A DNA stretch of 64,000 nt from Paraliobacillus sp044383835. Lineage in GTDB: Bacteria > Bacillota > Bacilli > Bacillales > Amphibacillaceae. The notes under the pieces were generated by a model. The model ran no database searches and had not been told where the DNA came from. It saw nothing but the letters and a program-made list of their open reading frames with translations. Shown here piece by piece: positions 35,878-44,168 of the stretch (positions within the stretch are counted from its first letter, which is position 1; the number at the start of each line of letters is the position of its first letter). The stretch lies in the NCBI RefSeq assembly GCF_044383835.1, contig NZ_JBISEP010000006.1, forward strand, positions 1 through 64,000, written 5' to 3'. Made by a program: the position numbers and the translations under genes.

Positions 35878-36503
35878 CGAATACTCCGCATTATGAAGAA
35901 ATTTAATATTGTTTGCCCAATTCACAAGGCGAACCCTTATCGACGTATGGCGAAAGCAACAAAAGAACATCGCGCGTGTTCGAATGAATTACACCGTAAC
36001 TTTAAGCAAGGTGTGGCAGGGGAAGTACTATTAACCGATATTACGTGTTTAACGTACGGAGGAGGTAAATGTGCTTATTTATCAACAGTCAAGGACGCAG
36101 AAACGAATGAGATTTTAGCGTATGAAGTATCCTCTTCATTACATTTAGAGATTGCGCTCAATACGCTACATAAACTGAAGAAACAGCGCCATTTAACAGA
36201 AGATGCCTTTATTCATTCGGATCAATGTTTCCATTACACGAGTCCACAATTTCAAAAGCTCGTGAAGAAAATGGGGTTAGGTCAATCGATGTCACGTCGG
36301 GAAGTTGTTGGGATAATGCTCCCAAAAAATCATTCTTTAAAGATTTTAGGGATGAAACGAATATAAAAGAATGTGAAACGTTAGAAGAAGTATAACGAGA
36401 AGTTAAGAGTTATATGGCGTATTACAATAATTATCGTGACCAGTGGAATTTAAAAAAGCTGCCGCCTGTAAAATACAGACAGCAGATTCAACAAGTTGCC
36501 TAG
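35878..36503 (+). pseudogene. IS3-family (IS150-like) OrfB transposase, truncated and frameshifted
   Basis: The sequence resembles the C-terminal two thirds of an IS3-family integrase-type transposase. It has the first Asp in LLTDITCLTYGGG, the second Asp in FIHSDQCFHYTS (normally HSDQG), and downstream DNAP...SFF, YYNNYR and KLPPVKYR, but the last part only in another frame. One base is missing near 36302, and a TAA replaces a sense codon at about 36390. The 5' third of orfB and all of orfA are missing. Downstream sequence still resembles an IS3 right end (AAAATGTCC ... AGGGTACA). The element is dead. Confidence 0.88.
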
Positions 36504-36558
36504 CCTCTTTCAAAATGTCCTTTACAAAGGGTACACTTTAAATAGTATAGTGCTTTTA

Positions 36559-36954
36559 TTATCTACCAAGCCTTATTTTATTATCCTCTATTTTCTTAAA
36601 GGTTGAATCAGGTAATCCTTTATTACGGTAATAATCTGATTCCATTGTGTATCTTTCACTGTCCTTATTTTCTTCAAAATAAATTTCAAATAATTCATCA
36701 AATGATTTCAACCTTAATGCAACCATAATAGCCAGTATATGTTGCAGATTTAAAGTAACTTTCTTACTGTTTGCCAATTCATTCACTGATGCGTACCTAA
36801 TACCAGTTAAATTTGATAATTCCATTAAATTAATACCTACTTCTTCACATCTTTCGTTTAGCAAACACCTGAATTGTATAGATGGAAATTGAAAAATTGT
36901 TTCATTTACCACTTCGTTTATATTTTTTCTATTTGTGATACGTTCCATAACCAT
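36559..36954 (-). CDS. Cro/C1-type helix-turn-helix protein
   Basis: 131 residues. An HTH core of the XRE type occurs at about residues 45-85 (MELSNLTGIRYASVNELANSKKVTLNLQHIL, read in parts), flanked by extra N-terminal and C-terminal tails. The start is taken at the ATG eight bases after AAGGTGG. An in-frame GTG upstream lies inside that site. Such regulators occur in phages and mobile islands. No cognate operon is obvious, since it faces the IS3 remnant. Confidence 0.75.
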   Translation of the reverse strand: MVMERITNRKNINEVVNETIFQFPSIQFRCLLNERCEEVGINLMELSNLTGIRYASVNELANSKKVTLNLQHILAIMVALRLKSFDELFEIYFEENKDSERYTMESDYYRNKGLPDSTFKKIEDNKIRLGR

Positions 36955-37092
36955 TTTTAAAACCACCTTAATTAATTAATAAGTTCATTGTACATTTAAT
37001 CGTATAATAAAGCAAGTCAGTTATCTATAAACAACTTGTTTAAGGGTTGTAAGTATTTGTTTCTTAATCAGAAAGGGAGGTTTTATGAGGTG

Positions 37093-37206
37093 ATGAAAGT
37101 AGCTATAACTGGGAAATTAAGAAGTGGTAAAGATACTGTGGCTGATTATTTATTAAATAGAATCTCTTTCAGTGAAAAATTATATTTTCCTAAATTGCAA
37201 TATTAA
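37093..37206 (+). pseudogene. Truncated P-loop (deoxy)nucleotide kinase-like ORF
   Basis: A 37-residue frame, MKVAITGKLRSGKDTVADYL followed by a short divergent tail and stop. The P-loop GKLRSGKDT is typical of the dNMP/adenylate-type kinases found in phages and Bacillus. The remaining roughly 150 residues of such an enzyme are absent. It has a usable GAGGTG site. Probably a gene fragment left by deletion. A genuine micro-protein is unlikely. Confidence 0.6.
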
Positions 37207-37264
37207 GTGCAACACTAGTGAAATTTAACAGATAATTTTAAGAGATATAATCGGGGGGATGTAC

Positions 37265-37732
37265 ATGAATTATCAGTTTAATAAATTATCACAGGAGCAA
37301 GCAGAACATATTGCTTTCAACTGGAAATATGAAAGAGCATACTCCTTTTATAATATGACAGCTGATGAGGAGGATCTGACTGAATTCTTAAATCCTTTAC
37401 AACGTGGAGATAAATATTTTATAGTCACGAAGGGCAACGAAGAAGTTGGGTTCTTTTGTTTTGAAAATGAAGGCGAGTCCATTGATATTGGATTAGGATT
37501 GAAACCTGAATTAACCGGACGTGGAATAGGTCTAGAATTCTTAAAAGTTGGATTAGATTATGCAATGTCCAAATATAATCCGATAGAAATAACTCTTTCG
37601 GTTGCCACTTTTAATGAAAGAGCCATTAAGGTATACAAAAAAGCAGGCTTTGAATCTACTGAGAACTTTATGCAAGATACAAATGGTAGTTGTTTTGAAT
37701 TTTTAAAAATGAAGTATAAATGTGCAAAGTAA
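37265..37732 (+). CDS. GNAT family N-acetyltransferase
   Basis: 155 residues with the GNAT acetyl-CoA signature LKPELTGRGIGLEFLKVGL (Q/R-x-x-G-x-G/A as RGIG) and the C-terminal NERAIKVYKKAGF motif of RimI-like enzymes. The substrate cannot be predicted. The second ATG is chosen because GGGGGG lies eight bases upstream. The first ATG abuts it. Part of the small accessory island. Confidence 0.88.
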   Translation: MNYQFNKLSQEQAEHIAFNWKYERAYSFYNMTADEEDLTEFLNPLQRGDKYFIVTKGNEEVGFFCFENEGESIDIGLGLKPELTGRGIGLEFLKVGLDYAMSKYNPIEITLSVATFNERAIKVYKKAGFESTENFMQDTNGSCFEFLKMKYKCAK

Positions 37733-37820
37733 ACAATTAAAAGTTGTTAATGGGACTAGGATGAATTAATATTTGTTTTGAACGAAAGAATGACAGGGTT
37801 ACTTTTAGGAGGGGGATTTA

Positions 37821-37994
37821 GTGTTTTTTGAAAAACCTACATGTATGATTTGTGATAAAGAAATTGAGGAAGATAAAATGGTATTTGTGCAATTGCGTTA
37901 TCCAAAGAGTAGAGGTTTTACTGAAATCAAAGCATACTTAAAAAGCGAAGGTAAGTTTATTTGTGAAAACTGTTTTAATCAAAAATCCAATTAG
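37821..37994 (+). CDS. Small zinc-ribbon-like protein
   Basis: 57-residue frame starting with GTG behind AGGAGGGGG. Two CxxC knuckles (CMIC near the N-terminus and CENC near the C-terminus) enclose a basic stretch, suggesting one bound zinc. Similar Bacillaceae micro-proteins are frequently mislabelled as Fe3+-hydroxamate transporter components, which this cannot be. Function is unknown. Confidence 0.72.
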   Translation: MFFEKPTCMICDKEIEEDKMVFVQLRYPKSRGFTEIKAYLKSEGKFICENCFNQKSN

Positions 37995-38397
37995 AAAATC
38001 AAATGGTTATCAAAAGGAAGGCTGTATTTTATAATATATGCAATAGTCTTTATCGAAGATGTGGATGAGATGAAAAAAATGAGGAAGTATTTTAATTGCA
38101 TTGAATTAATAGCGCTAATAGCCGTTTTATTTGGTAGTTCTGCCGAAAAATAGTAATTTAATGTTAAAGCTATTATTTTCAATGTGATTAATATGGAAAC
38201 AACGAATGTGATTGATTCTTATACGATAGAAATAATAAATGAGATCTATTTGATTCACTAGAGGTTAGAAAATAATCTTCCTTAATGTCGTCGTACCTTG
38301 CTAGCTGATATTTTTGAACGATCTTTTGGAATCATTTATGCAGGAGGAGTTAAAATTGATTTGACTGGAATTGATAAAAAGATAAGGGAGCATGTAT
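37995..38397. other. Gene-poor AT-rich stretch
   Basis: About 400 bases. The only frames are short. One (near 38070-38153) encodes a 27-residue hydrophobic peptide, MKKMRKYFNC..., without a good ribosome binding site. The remainder looks like decayed sequence up to the AAGGGAG site of the next gene. I see no RNA or repeat. Confidence 0.5.
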
Positions 38398-38895
38398 ATG
38401 AATAAGCTATATGTAAAACAGAAAGTGTTTAGCTTGGGTGGGAAGTTTACAGTAAAGGATCAAAGTGACCAGGATAAATATGTGATTGAGGGAAGTTTGT
38501 TTTCTGTTCCAAAAACTTTTACGATTAAAGATACCACTGAAAATGTAATTGGAAAAATAACAAAGAAGGCCTTTAGTTTTTTACCGAAATTCTTCGTTGA
38601 AGTAGATGGAGAAGAAATGATTACGATTCAAAAAGAGTTTTCTTTCTTTAAATCACGCTACCGAATAGATGCTCGAGAAATTAAAGTACAAGGTGACTGG
38701 TGGGACAAAAAATTTGAAGTGATAAGTCGTGGTGAAGTAGTAGCTCAGGTGAATGAAAAGTGGTTTACATGGGGAGATACTTATGAAGTAACTGTGATTG
38801 ATGAAGCACTTGAGCATATTATTATCTCTTTAGTCATCGCAATTGATTTTGTTAAACAACAAGAAAACACTGCAGCTGCAAATGCTGGGAATTAG
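38398..38895 (+). CDS. LURP-one-related (LOR/Tubby-like) family protein
   Basis: 165 residues, predominantly beta strand with one C-terminal hydrophobic helix (about 138-155), matching the LURP-one-related family. Characteristic pieces are KQKVFSLGGKFTVKD, the scramblase-like IKKAFSFLPKF region, YRIDAREIKVQGDWW and the final helix. The biochemical role in bacteria is unknown. The second ATG is used because AAGGGAG sits too close to the first. Confidence 0.85.
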   Translation: MNKLYVKQKVFSLGGKFTVKDQSDQDKYVIEGSLFSVPKTFTIKDTTENVIGKITKKAFSFLPKFFVEVDGEEMITIQKEFSFFKSRYRIDAREIKVQGDWWDKKFEVISRGEVVAQVNEKWFTWGDTYEVTVIDEALEHIIISLVIAIDFVKQQENTAAANAGN

Positions 38896-39163
38896 GGTGT
38901 ATTATAAGAGTAGCATTTAATTGAAGTACTAACATATCTATGTTAGAAAAATTCTCAAGGAAATGAGTATGTTGATCGAATAAAATGGCAGTAAAGGGAC
39001 TTATTATGTAATAAGACTACTCCTTCGTGTGTAATGTTTTCAAACAATCATTTGACGCAATTATTGAGAATTACAGATAGAAAGTGATTAAACTTTCTAA
39101 AGCACAACATATCAGTTCTAAATAATCCTATCTCCTTCTATATATAAATAGAGGGGCGATGAC

Positions 39164-40054
39164 ATGAAAATTGATGGGGTTTTTTCTGGTGGTGGTGTAA
39201 AGGCGTTTGCTTACATCGGTGCGTTGGAAGTATTAGAGGAAAAAAATTTTTCTTTTGTTCGTGTTGCTGGTTCATCAGCAGGTGCTATTGTCTCAGGAAT
39301 GATTGCAGCTGGTTATACTGTGAAAGAAATGAAGCAACTATTTATCAATCTTGATTTAAATCATTTTATGGATACTTCGATGTTAGAAAAGTATGTACCG
39401 TTTTGGAAGTGGTTTTCATTATATTTTTCGATGGGGTTGTATAAAGGTAATCGATTTGAAAACTGGCTCTATCAAGTTTTAGCACGAAAAAATGTTTATA
39501 CCTTTCATGATTTACCGAAGGATAGCTTGCGCGTAGTTGTTGCCGATTTAACTTTGGGAAAAATAGTAGTCATACCAGACGATTTACAGCGTTTGTATAA
39601 CCTTAGACCGGAGAGTTTTTTAGTAGCTAAAGCGATTAGAATGAGTGCAAGTTTGCCTTATTTTTTCAGACCGGAGAAAATAATCAATACCAACCGAGAA
39701 AAAAGCGTTGTGGTGGATGGTGCTGTATTAAGTACTCTACCTATCTGGATTTTTGATCAAGAAAAAGAAAAGAAGCAAAGACCTGTATTAGGTATGAAAC
39801 TAACGGCTTCGTATGATCAACTACCTGCAAAGAAAATAACTAATGCTTTAGATTTAACAAAAGATTTAATTGATACGATGCGAATTGCACATGATGCAAG
39901 GTATATTTCTAGGAAACACCAAGATAATATTCTGTTTTTGCCAGTTACTGATGTGCCGGTTGCTGAATTGGGTCTTTCAACAGAAGATAAACAGAGACTA
40001 ATTAAGTTTGGTAAAGTCCGAGCCAGCTCATTCTTAAAACATTGGCCAAATTGA
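39164..40054 (+). CDS. yqhO: Patatin-like phospholipase YqhO
   Basis: 296 residues with the patatin oxyanion loop SGGGVKAFAYIGALE, nucleophile serine in GSSAGA, and dyad aspartate in VVDGAVL. Probable acyl hydrolase acting on lipids. GAGGGGCG precedes the ATG. In Bacillus it follows mntR closely. Here the unrecognised membrane protein and the accessory island separate them. Confidence 0.92.
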   Translation: MKIDGVFSGGGVKAFAYIGALEVLEEKNFSFVRVAGSSAGAIVSGMIAAGYTVKEMKQLFINLDLNHFMDTSMLEKYVPFWKWFSLYFSMGLYKGNRFENWLYQVLARKNVYTFHDLPKDSLRVVVADLTLGKIVVIPDDLQRLYNLRPESFLVAKAIRMSASLPYFFRPEKIINTNREKSVVVDGAVLSTLPIWIFDQEKEKKQRPVLGMKLTASYDQLPAKKITNALDLTKDLIDTMRIAHDARYISRKHQDNILFLPVTDVPVAELGLSTEDKQRLIKFGKVRASSFLKHWPN

Positions 40055-40077
40055 ATAGAGAAAATAAAGATCGGCTA

Positions 40078-40449
40078 CTAGAATGTAGCGCGATCTTTTC
40101 TTTTGGATTTTTTTCCATCAATCACTCGTAAATGAGGTGCGTGTTTGTGATTACGGGCTTGTTTGGATCGATTAATTTTCTTCCCTTTCACCTGTTTCAG
40201 CGCAGTAATTTTCGTTTTGTTTTTTTTCGATTGTTTCACAGCTTTTTTATATTTTTTCAATTCTGATGTATTTCTTTTTCTGAAAAAGAGAAGATAAACT
40301 ACTCCGTAAATAAGTACCGCTGTTCCAATTATCATTAAAATGGATGAAAAAAAGTTGGCTGTATTAGTTAATAATTGACTTATTAATCCGATTGCGGCTA
40401 GGGCAATGAGAAGGTAGAACCAAATCGTTTTTTTATTGTGTCGAAACAT
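40078..40449 (-). CDS. yqhP: YqhP-like small membrane protein
   Basis: 123 residues: two membrane segments (about 8-30 and 33-55) and a highly basic C-terminal tail full of lysine and arginine, possibly binding nucleic acid or phospholipid. The start follows AAAGGGTG. The GTG three codons upstream lies inside that site. The name is by position between yqhO and yqhR and by topology. Function is unknown. Confidence 0.75.
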   Translation of the reverse strand: MFRHNKKTIWFYLLIALAAIGLISQLLTNTANFFSSILMIIGTAVLIYGVVYLLFFRKRNTSELKKYKKAVKQSKKNKTKITALKQVKGKKINRSKQARNHKHAPHLRVIDGKKSKRKDRATF

Positions 40450-40650
40450 ATGCTTCACCCTTTCTATTTACTAGCTAGAGTAAAAATCCTTAACTCTAGT
40501 AAATTTAACTGAAAATAGTTTAATTTACTCATTAGTATAGCGTACACTATGAATAATATACCAAATAATCTAGTTGCTTTACTGCAACTTTTTATTTCAA
40601 GCATATTTTTTTGATTTTTTGTTCATTCTATATGATAGAGGTGATAGACT

Positions 40651-41148
40651 ATGGGAGCAAAAAAACAATTAGAGCAAAACAAACGAGAACAGCCTGTCTC
40701 TATTATATCAAGAACATTGACAACGGGTTTTTTTGGTGGGTTATTTTGGAGCTTTATCGCATGGATGGCCAGCTATTTTCATTTCACAACCGTTTCACCT
40801 GCTACTTTTGTCATTCGGGCTTGGTTAGATGCGGATTGGACTAATACTTGGCTAGCGGATGTCCTTTCTATACTGACGATCAGTGTAATCTCAATCTTAG
40901 TAGCTCTTGTTTATTATATTCTTCTAAGAAAGACAAGAGGATTGTTACCTAGTATTCTGTTTGGTTTACTATTATGGGGTGTTGTTTTTTATGCGCTACT
41001 ACCTATCTTTCCTAATATCAAGCCTTTATCACAATTAGATAGTGATACGATCGTTACAACAATTTGTTTATTTTTATTATATGGTATATTTATTGGATAT
41101 TCCATCTCATATGATTATTTAGATACTATTACCAAAAAAAACATTTAG
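40651..41148 (+). CDS. yqhR: YqhR family membrane protein
   Basis: 165 residues with four membrane segments and a short polar N-terminus, matching the YqhR family (SRTLTTGFFGGLFWSF...). In Bacillus it lies immediately upstream of the Xaa-Pro peptidase gene, as here. Expressed in sporulation in B. subtilis. The role is unknown. The gene yqhQ, normally nearby, is missing from this window. Confidence 0.88.
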   Translation: MGAKKQLEQNKREQPVSIISRTLTTGFFGGLFWSFIAWMASYFHFTTVSPATFVIRAWLDADWTNTWLADVLSILTISVISILVALVYYILLRKTRGLLPSILFGLLLWGVVFYALLPIFPNIKPLSQLDSDTIVTTICLFLLYGIFIGYSISYDYLDTITKKNI

Positions 41149-41261
41149 CATAGTTAAGATTAAAAAAAGGTAAAATAAACAAATCTCGTTATTTGTGATA
41201 AACTTAAACAAACATATATTGATAGAAGAAATCAACTTAATTATCATGGAGGGGAAAAGAG

Positions 41262-42323
41262 ATGGGTAAAATTGAAAAACTTAGAGTTATGTTAAATGAA
41301 AATAATCTGGATGCATTATTGATTACCAATCCATTCAATCGCAAATATATATCAGGTTTTACTGGAACTGCTGGAGTTGTCTTGATTACTGGAGGGAAAG
41401 CATTATTAATTACGGACTTTCGTTATACAGAACAAGCCAATGAACAGGCTCAATCATTCGACATTATTGAACATAAGCAGCCTATTGTTAAAGAGGTTGC
41501 TAGTCAATTAAAAGCACTAGGAATTAAGCGTATTGGATTTGAAAAAACAGACATTACATATGCGATGTATGAGCAATATGCAAAGAAAGCAGAAGTAGAA
41601 TGGATTCCAACAGAAGGGTTGGTCGAAAAAATTCGTCTCATTAAGACAGAAGGTGAGATTAGTGTATTAAAAGAAGCTGCTAGAATAGCGGATCATGCAT
41701 TTGAACATATTCTTACAGTGGTTAAAGCAGGGGTTACTGAAATAGAAATATCTAATGAGTTAGAATTTTTTATGCGTAAGCAAGGGGCAACATCATCAAG
41801 TTTTGATATTATTGTTGCATCTGGCTACCGTTCGGCATTACCACATGGTGTTGCATCGGACAAAAAAATTGAAAATGGAGAGCTAGTAACAATGGATTTC
41901 GGTGCATTGTATAATGGTTACTGTTCAGATATAACACGCACGGTAGCGGTAGGAGAAATATCAGATCAATTAAAAGAAATCTATGATACGGTACTGCAAG
42001 CTCAATTAAAGGGTGTTAATGGGATTAAAGCTGGAATGACTGGTAAAGAAGCTGATGCGCTAACAAGAGACTATATTACAGAAAAGGGATATGGTGCATA
42101 TTTTGGACATTCAACTGGTCATGGTCTTGGGATGGAAGTGCACGAACAACCTGCACTTTCATTTAAATCAGATCAATCGCTTAAAGAGGGAATGGTTGTC
42201 ACAGTTGAACCCGGTATATATGTTCCGAATATTGGTGGATGCAGAATAGAAGATGACATTATTGTCAAGAAAGATGGGAATGAGAGGTTGAATGATTCGC
42301 CAAAAGAACTTATTATATTATAA
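41262..42323 (+). CDS. M24 family Xaa-Pro peptidase (YqhT/PapA)
   Basis: 353-residue two-domain metallopeptidase removing proline-containing dipeptides or N-terminal residues before proline. The five metal ligands are visible in DFGALYNGYCSD (two Asp), HSTGHGLG (His), VEPGIYV (Glu) and CRIEDD (Glu). AGGGGAAAAG precedes the ATG. It is adjacent to efp, as in most Firmicutes. Confidence 0.94.
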   Translation: MGKIEKLRVMLNENNLDALLITNPFNRKYISGFTGTAGVVLITGGKALLITDFRYTEQANEQAQSFDIIEHKQPIVKEVASQLKALGIKRIGFEKTDITYAMYEQYAKKAEVEWIPTEGLVEKIRLIKTEGEISVLKEAARIADHAFEHILTVVKAGVTEIEISNELEFFMRKQGATSSSFDIIVASGYRSALPHGVASDKKIENGELVTMDFGALYNGYCSDITRTVAVGEISDQLKEIYDTVLQAQLKGVNGIKAGMTGKEADALTRDYITEKGYGAYFGHSTGHGLGMEVHEQPALSFKSDQSLKEGMVVTVEPGIYVPNIGGCRIEDDIIVKKDGNERLNDSPKELIIL

Positions 42324-42374
42324 GGAATAGGTAATGAATCTTATTAGAAAAAAGAAAAACAGGGAGGAAATAAT

Positions 42375-42932
42375 ATGATTTCAGTTAACGATTTTAAAAC
42401 TGGCCTGACTATAGAATTCGACAATTCCATTTGGCAAGTAATGGAATTCCAACACGTAAAACCAGGAAAAGGTGCTGCTTTTGTTCGGTCTAAATTACGT
42501 AATCTTCGTAATGGCAATATTCTAGATAAAACATTCCGTGCAGGAGAAAAAGTAAATAAAGCACATATAGATAATCGCAAAATGGACTATTTATATGCTG
42601 CTGGTGATGTACATACATTTATGGACAACGAAACGTATGAGCAATTAGAATTACAAGCAAATCAAATTGAATATGAATTGAAATTTTTAAAAGAAAATAT
42701 GCAAGTTCATATCATGACTTATCAAGGAGAAACTATTGGTGTAGACTTACCAAATAATGTGGAATTAAAAGTAACAGAAACAGAACCGGGTATTAAAGGA
42801 GATACTGCAAGTGGTGGTTCAAAACCAGCTACGTTAGAAACAGGTCTAATTGTGCAAGTTCCTTTCTTCATTAACGAAGGAGATGTATTACAAATCAGTA
42901 CCAGTGAAGGTAAGTATGTTTCTCGAGCATAA
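42375..42932 (+). CDS. efp: Translation elongation factor P
   Basis: 185 residues, three beta-barrel domains. The tip lysine that reaches the ribosomal P site is K32 in HVKPGKGAAF. EF-P relieves stalling at polyproline. In Bacillus, K32 is 5-aminopentanolylated. The C-terminal signature (DTASGGSKPATLETG) is intact. AGGGAGG precedes the ATG. Confidence 0.96.
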   Translation: MISVNDFKTGLTIEFDNSIWQVMEFQHVKPGKGAAFVRSKLRNLRNGNILDKTFRAGEKVNKAHIDNRKMDYLYAAGDVHTFMDNETYEQLELQANQIEYELKFLKENMQVHIMTYQGETIGVDLPNNVELKVTETEPGIKGDTASGGSKPATLETGLIVQVPFFINEGDVLQISTSEGKYVSRA

Positions 42933-42947
42933 GTAAAATTTAAACGG

Positions 42948-42982
42948 AAAAACTCAGAGTTATATAACTCTGAGTTTTTAAT
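42948..42982. terminator. Bidirectional terminator after efp
   Basis: A long perfect stem (AAAACTCAGAGTTAT and complement) has A- and T-runs at both ends, between efp and the convergent protease gene. Confidence 0.9.
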
Positions 42983-42987
42983 ATATG

Positions 42988-43785
42988 TTAGAATATCCAG
43001 CCATTAAAAACCATTCCTAAATTAATAATAAAATGAAATAATACAGCTGGGTATATGCTATTGGTCTTTAAAACTAAAAATGCGTAGAAGATTCCTCCTA
43101 ACGAAAAAAGTAAACTCATTATCATAGGAATTCCTATCGATATATGAATAAGGCCAAATCCAATGCTGGTAGTGATGACGGCAAAAGAAGTTGATACATT
43201 TATTTTTAAACTAGATAACATGATACCTCTCCAAAGAAATTCTTCCAAAAAAGCGTTTATGATCGAGAAAAATAAACCATACACCACAAAAGATTTTGTA
43301 TAACTTATATCTTCAAGGAACAACAAAGGTATAAAGATTGTAGTTGATCCAATCAGTCCTAACAGTAAAAAAAAAGGCATCTTAATTGAATGTAATGGAA
43401 GTGTTACGCGTTTATGCCAATCTGGTAAGGTGGTAGAAAGAAACACTTTTTGCTTGGATAACAAAATTGAAAGCAATGATCCACATATTATAAGTAGGAG
43501 TAAACTTCTGTTTATAATAATCTTCATCTTTTTGGATATATCCCAGTCAGTATAATAATCAGTTGCTATTTGAAACATTAACATTCCTATTAAAAAGAAA
43601 ATGAACAAAGAAACCGTTGGACGATATTTAGGGATTAAAAACGAGGTTAAAGCAAAGATTACGATTGTTAACATTCCCCAAATAAACAACCTGTACGAAA
43701 AAAGAATAATTCCTGAGAAAAATAAACTTGCCAAAAATATAAGTAATCTATCTATTCTAAATCCGTGTATATTGACCCCCTCCAA
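42988..43785 (-). CDS. CPBP family intramembrane glutamic endopeptidase (Abi/CAAX-like)
   Basis: About 260 residues, seven to eight membrane segments. CPBP motifs are present: EEFLWRG (motif 1), FGLIHI (motif 2 histidine) and FHFIINLG (motif 3). In bacteria these proteases process peptides or confer bacteriocin immunity. The target is unknown. The start is problematic: the only in-frame standard initiator upstream (TTG) lies inside the GGAGGGGG site. The codon at proper spacing is ATA (43770), so a mutated ATG is possible. This gene interrupts the usual efp-spoIIIAA neighbourhood. Confidence 0.85.
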   Translation of the reverse strand: MEGVNIHGFRIDRLLIFLASLFFSGIILFSYRLFIWGMLTIVIFALTSFLIPKYRPTVSLFIFFLIGMLMFQIATDYYTDWDISKKMKIIINRSLLLLIICGSLLSILLSKQKVFLSTTLPDWHKRVTLPLHSIKMPFFLLLGLIGSTTIFIPLLFLEDISYTKSFVVYGLFFSIINAFLEEFLWRGIMLSSLKINVSTSFAVITTSIGFGLIHISIGIPMIMSLLFSLGGIFYAFLVLKTNSIYPAVLFHFIINLGMVFNGWIF

Positions 43786-44103
43786 TTATCGACTGTTATC
43801 TTTTTTTAGAAATAGTCCTTTGACGGAACATTTACAATTCTTCTGAAATAATTATAACATAAACAATTATTGTCTTAATTTTCCCCATATCAAATAATAG
43901 CAACAACAGCTATTGTTATTCTGTTAATTGTAGGGGTGAAAACAGTAATGACTCTTACATATCAATAAAAATCGAGTATAAAACTTTTTGTCATCTCATA
44001 CTCGATTAATTCTATTGTTTCTCCATGTTATCTGAACCACTTGATATAATAGGAAACTTTTTTCTTTTTCTTCTTTCATTATAGAGCTGCTTTGTTAATT
44101 TAA
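43786..44103. other. Intergenic region between CPBP gene and spoIIIA operon
   Basis: About 320 bases upstream of the sigma-E-like promoter. It contains an inverted repeat with arms AATCGAGTAT (43970) and ATACTCGATT (43998) around an 18-base loop. The GGAGGGGG site of the minus-strand gene sits at its left end. The 93-residue yqhV gene found here in B. subtilis is not recognisable. Confidence 0.55.
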
Positions 44104-44132
44104 GTCATAATGCATGGAGACAAGCATACAAT
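44104..44132 (+). promoter_or_regulatory. Sigma-E-like promoter for spoIIIA
   Basis: GTCATAA (44104-44110) and CATACAAT (44125-44132) are separated by 14 bases. This matches the mother-cell sigma-E consensus. The spoIIIAA ATG is 36 bases downstream. Confidence 0.8.
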
Positions 44133-44168
44133 GAACAATAAAGAACTACTAGAAAAGGAAGCGTTCAA

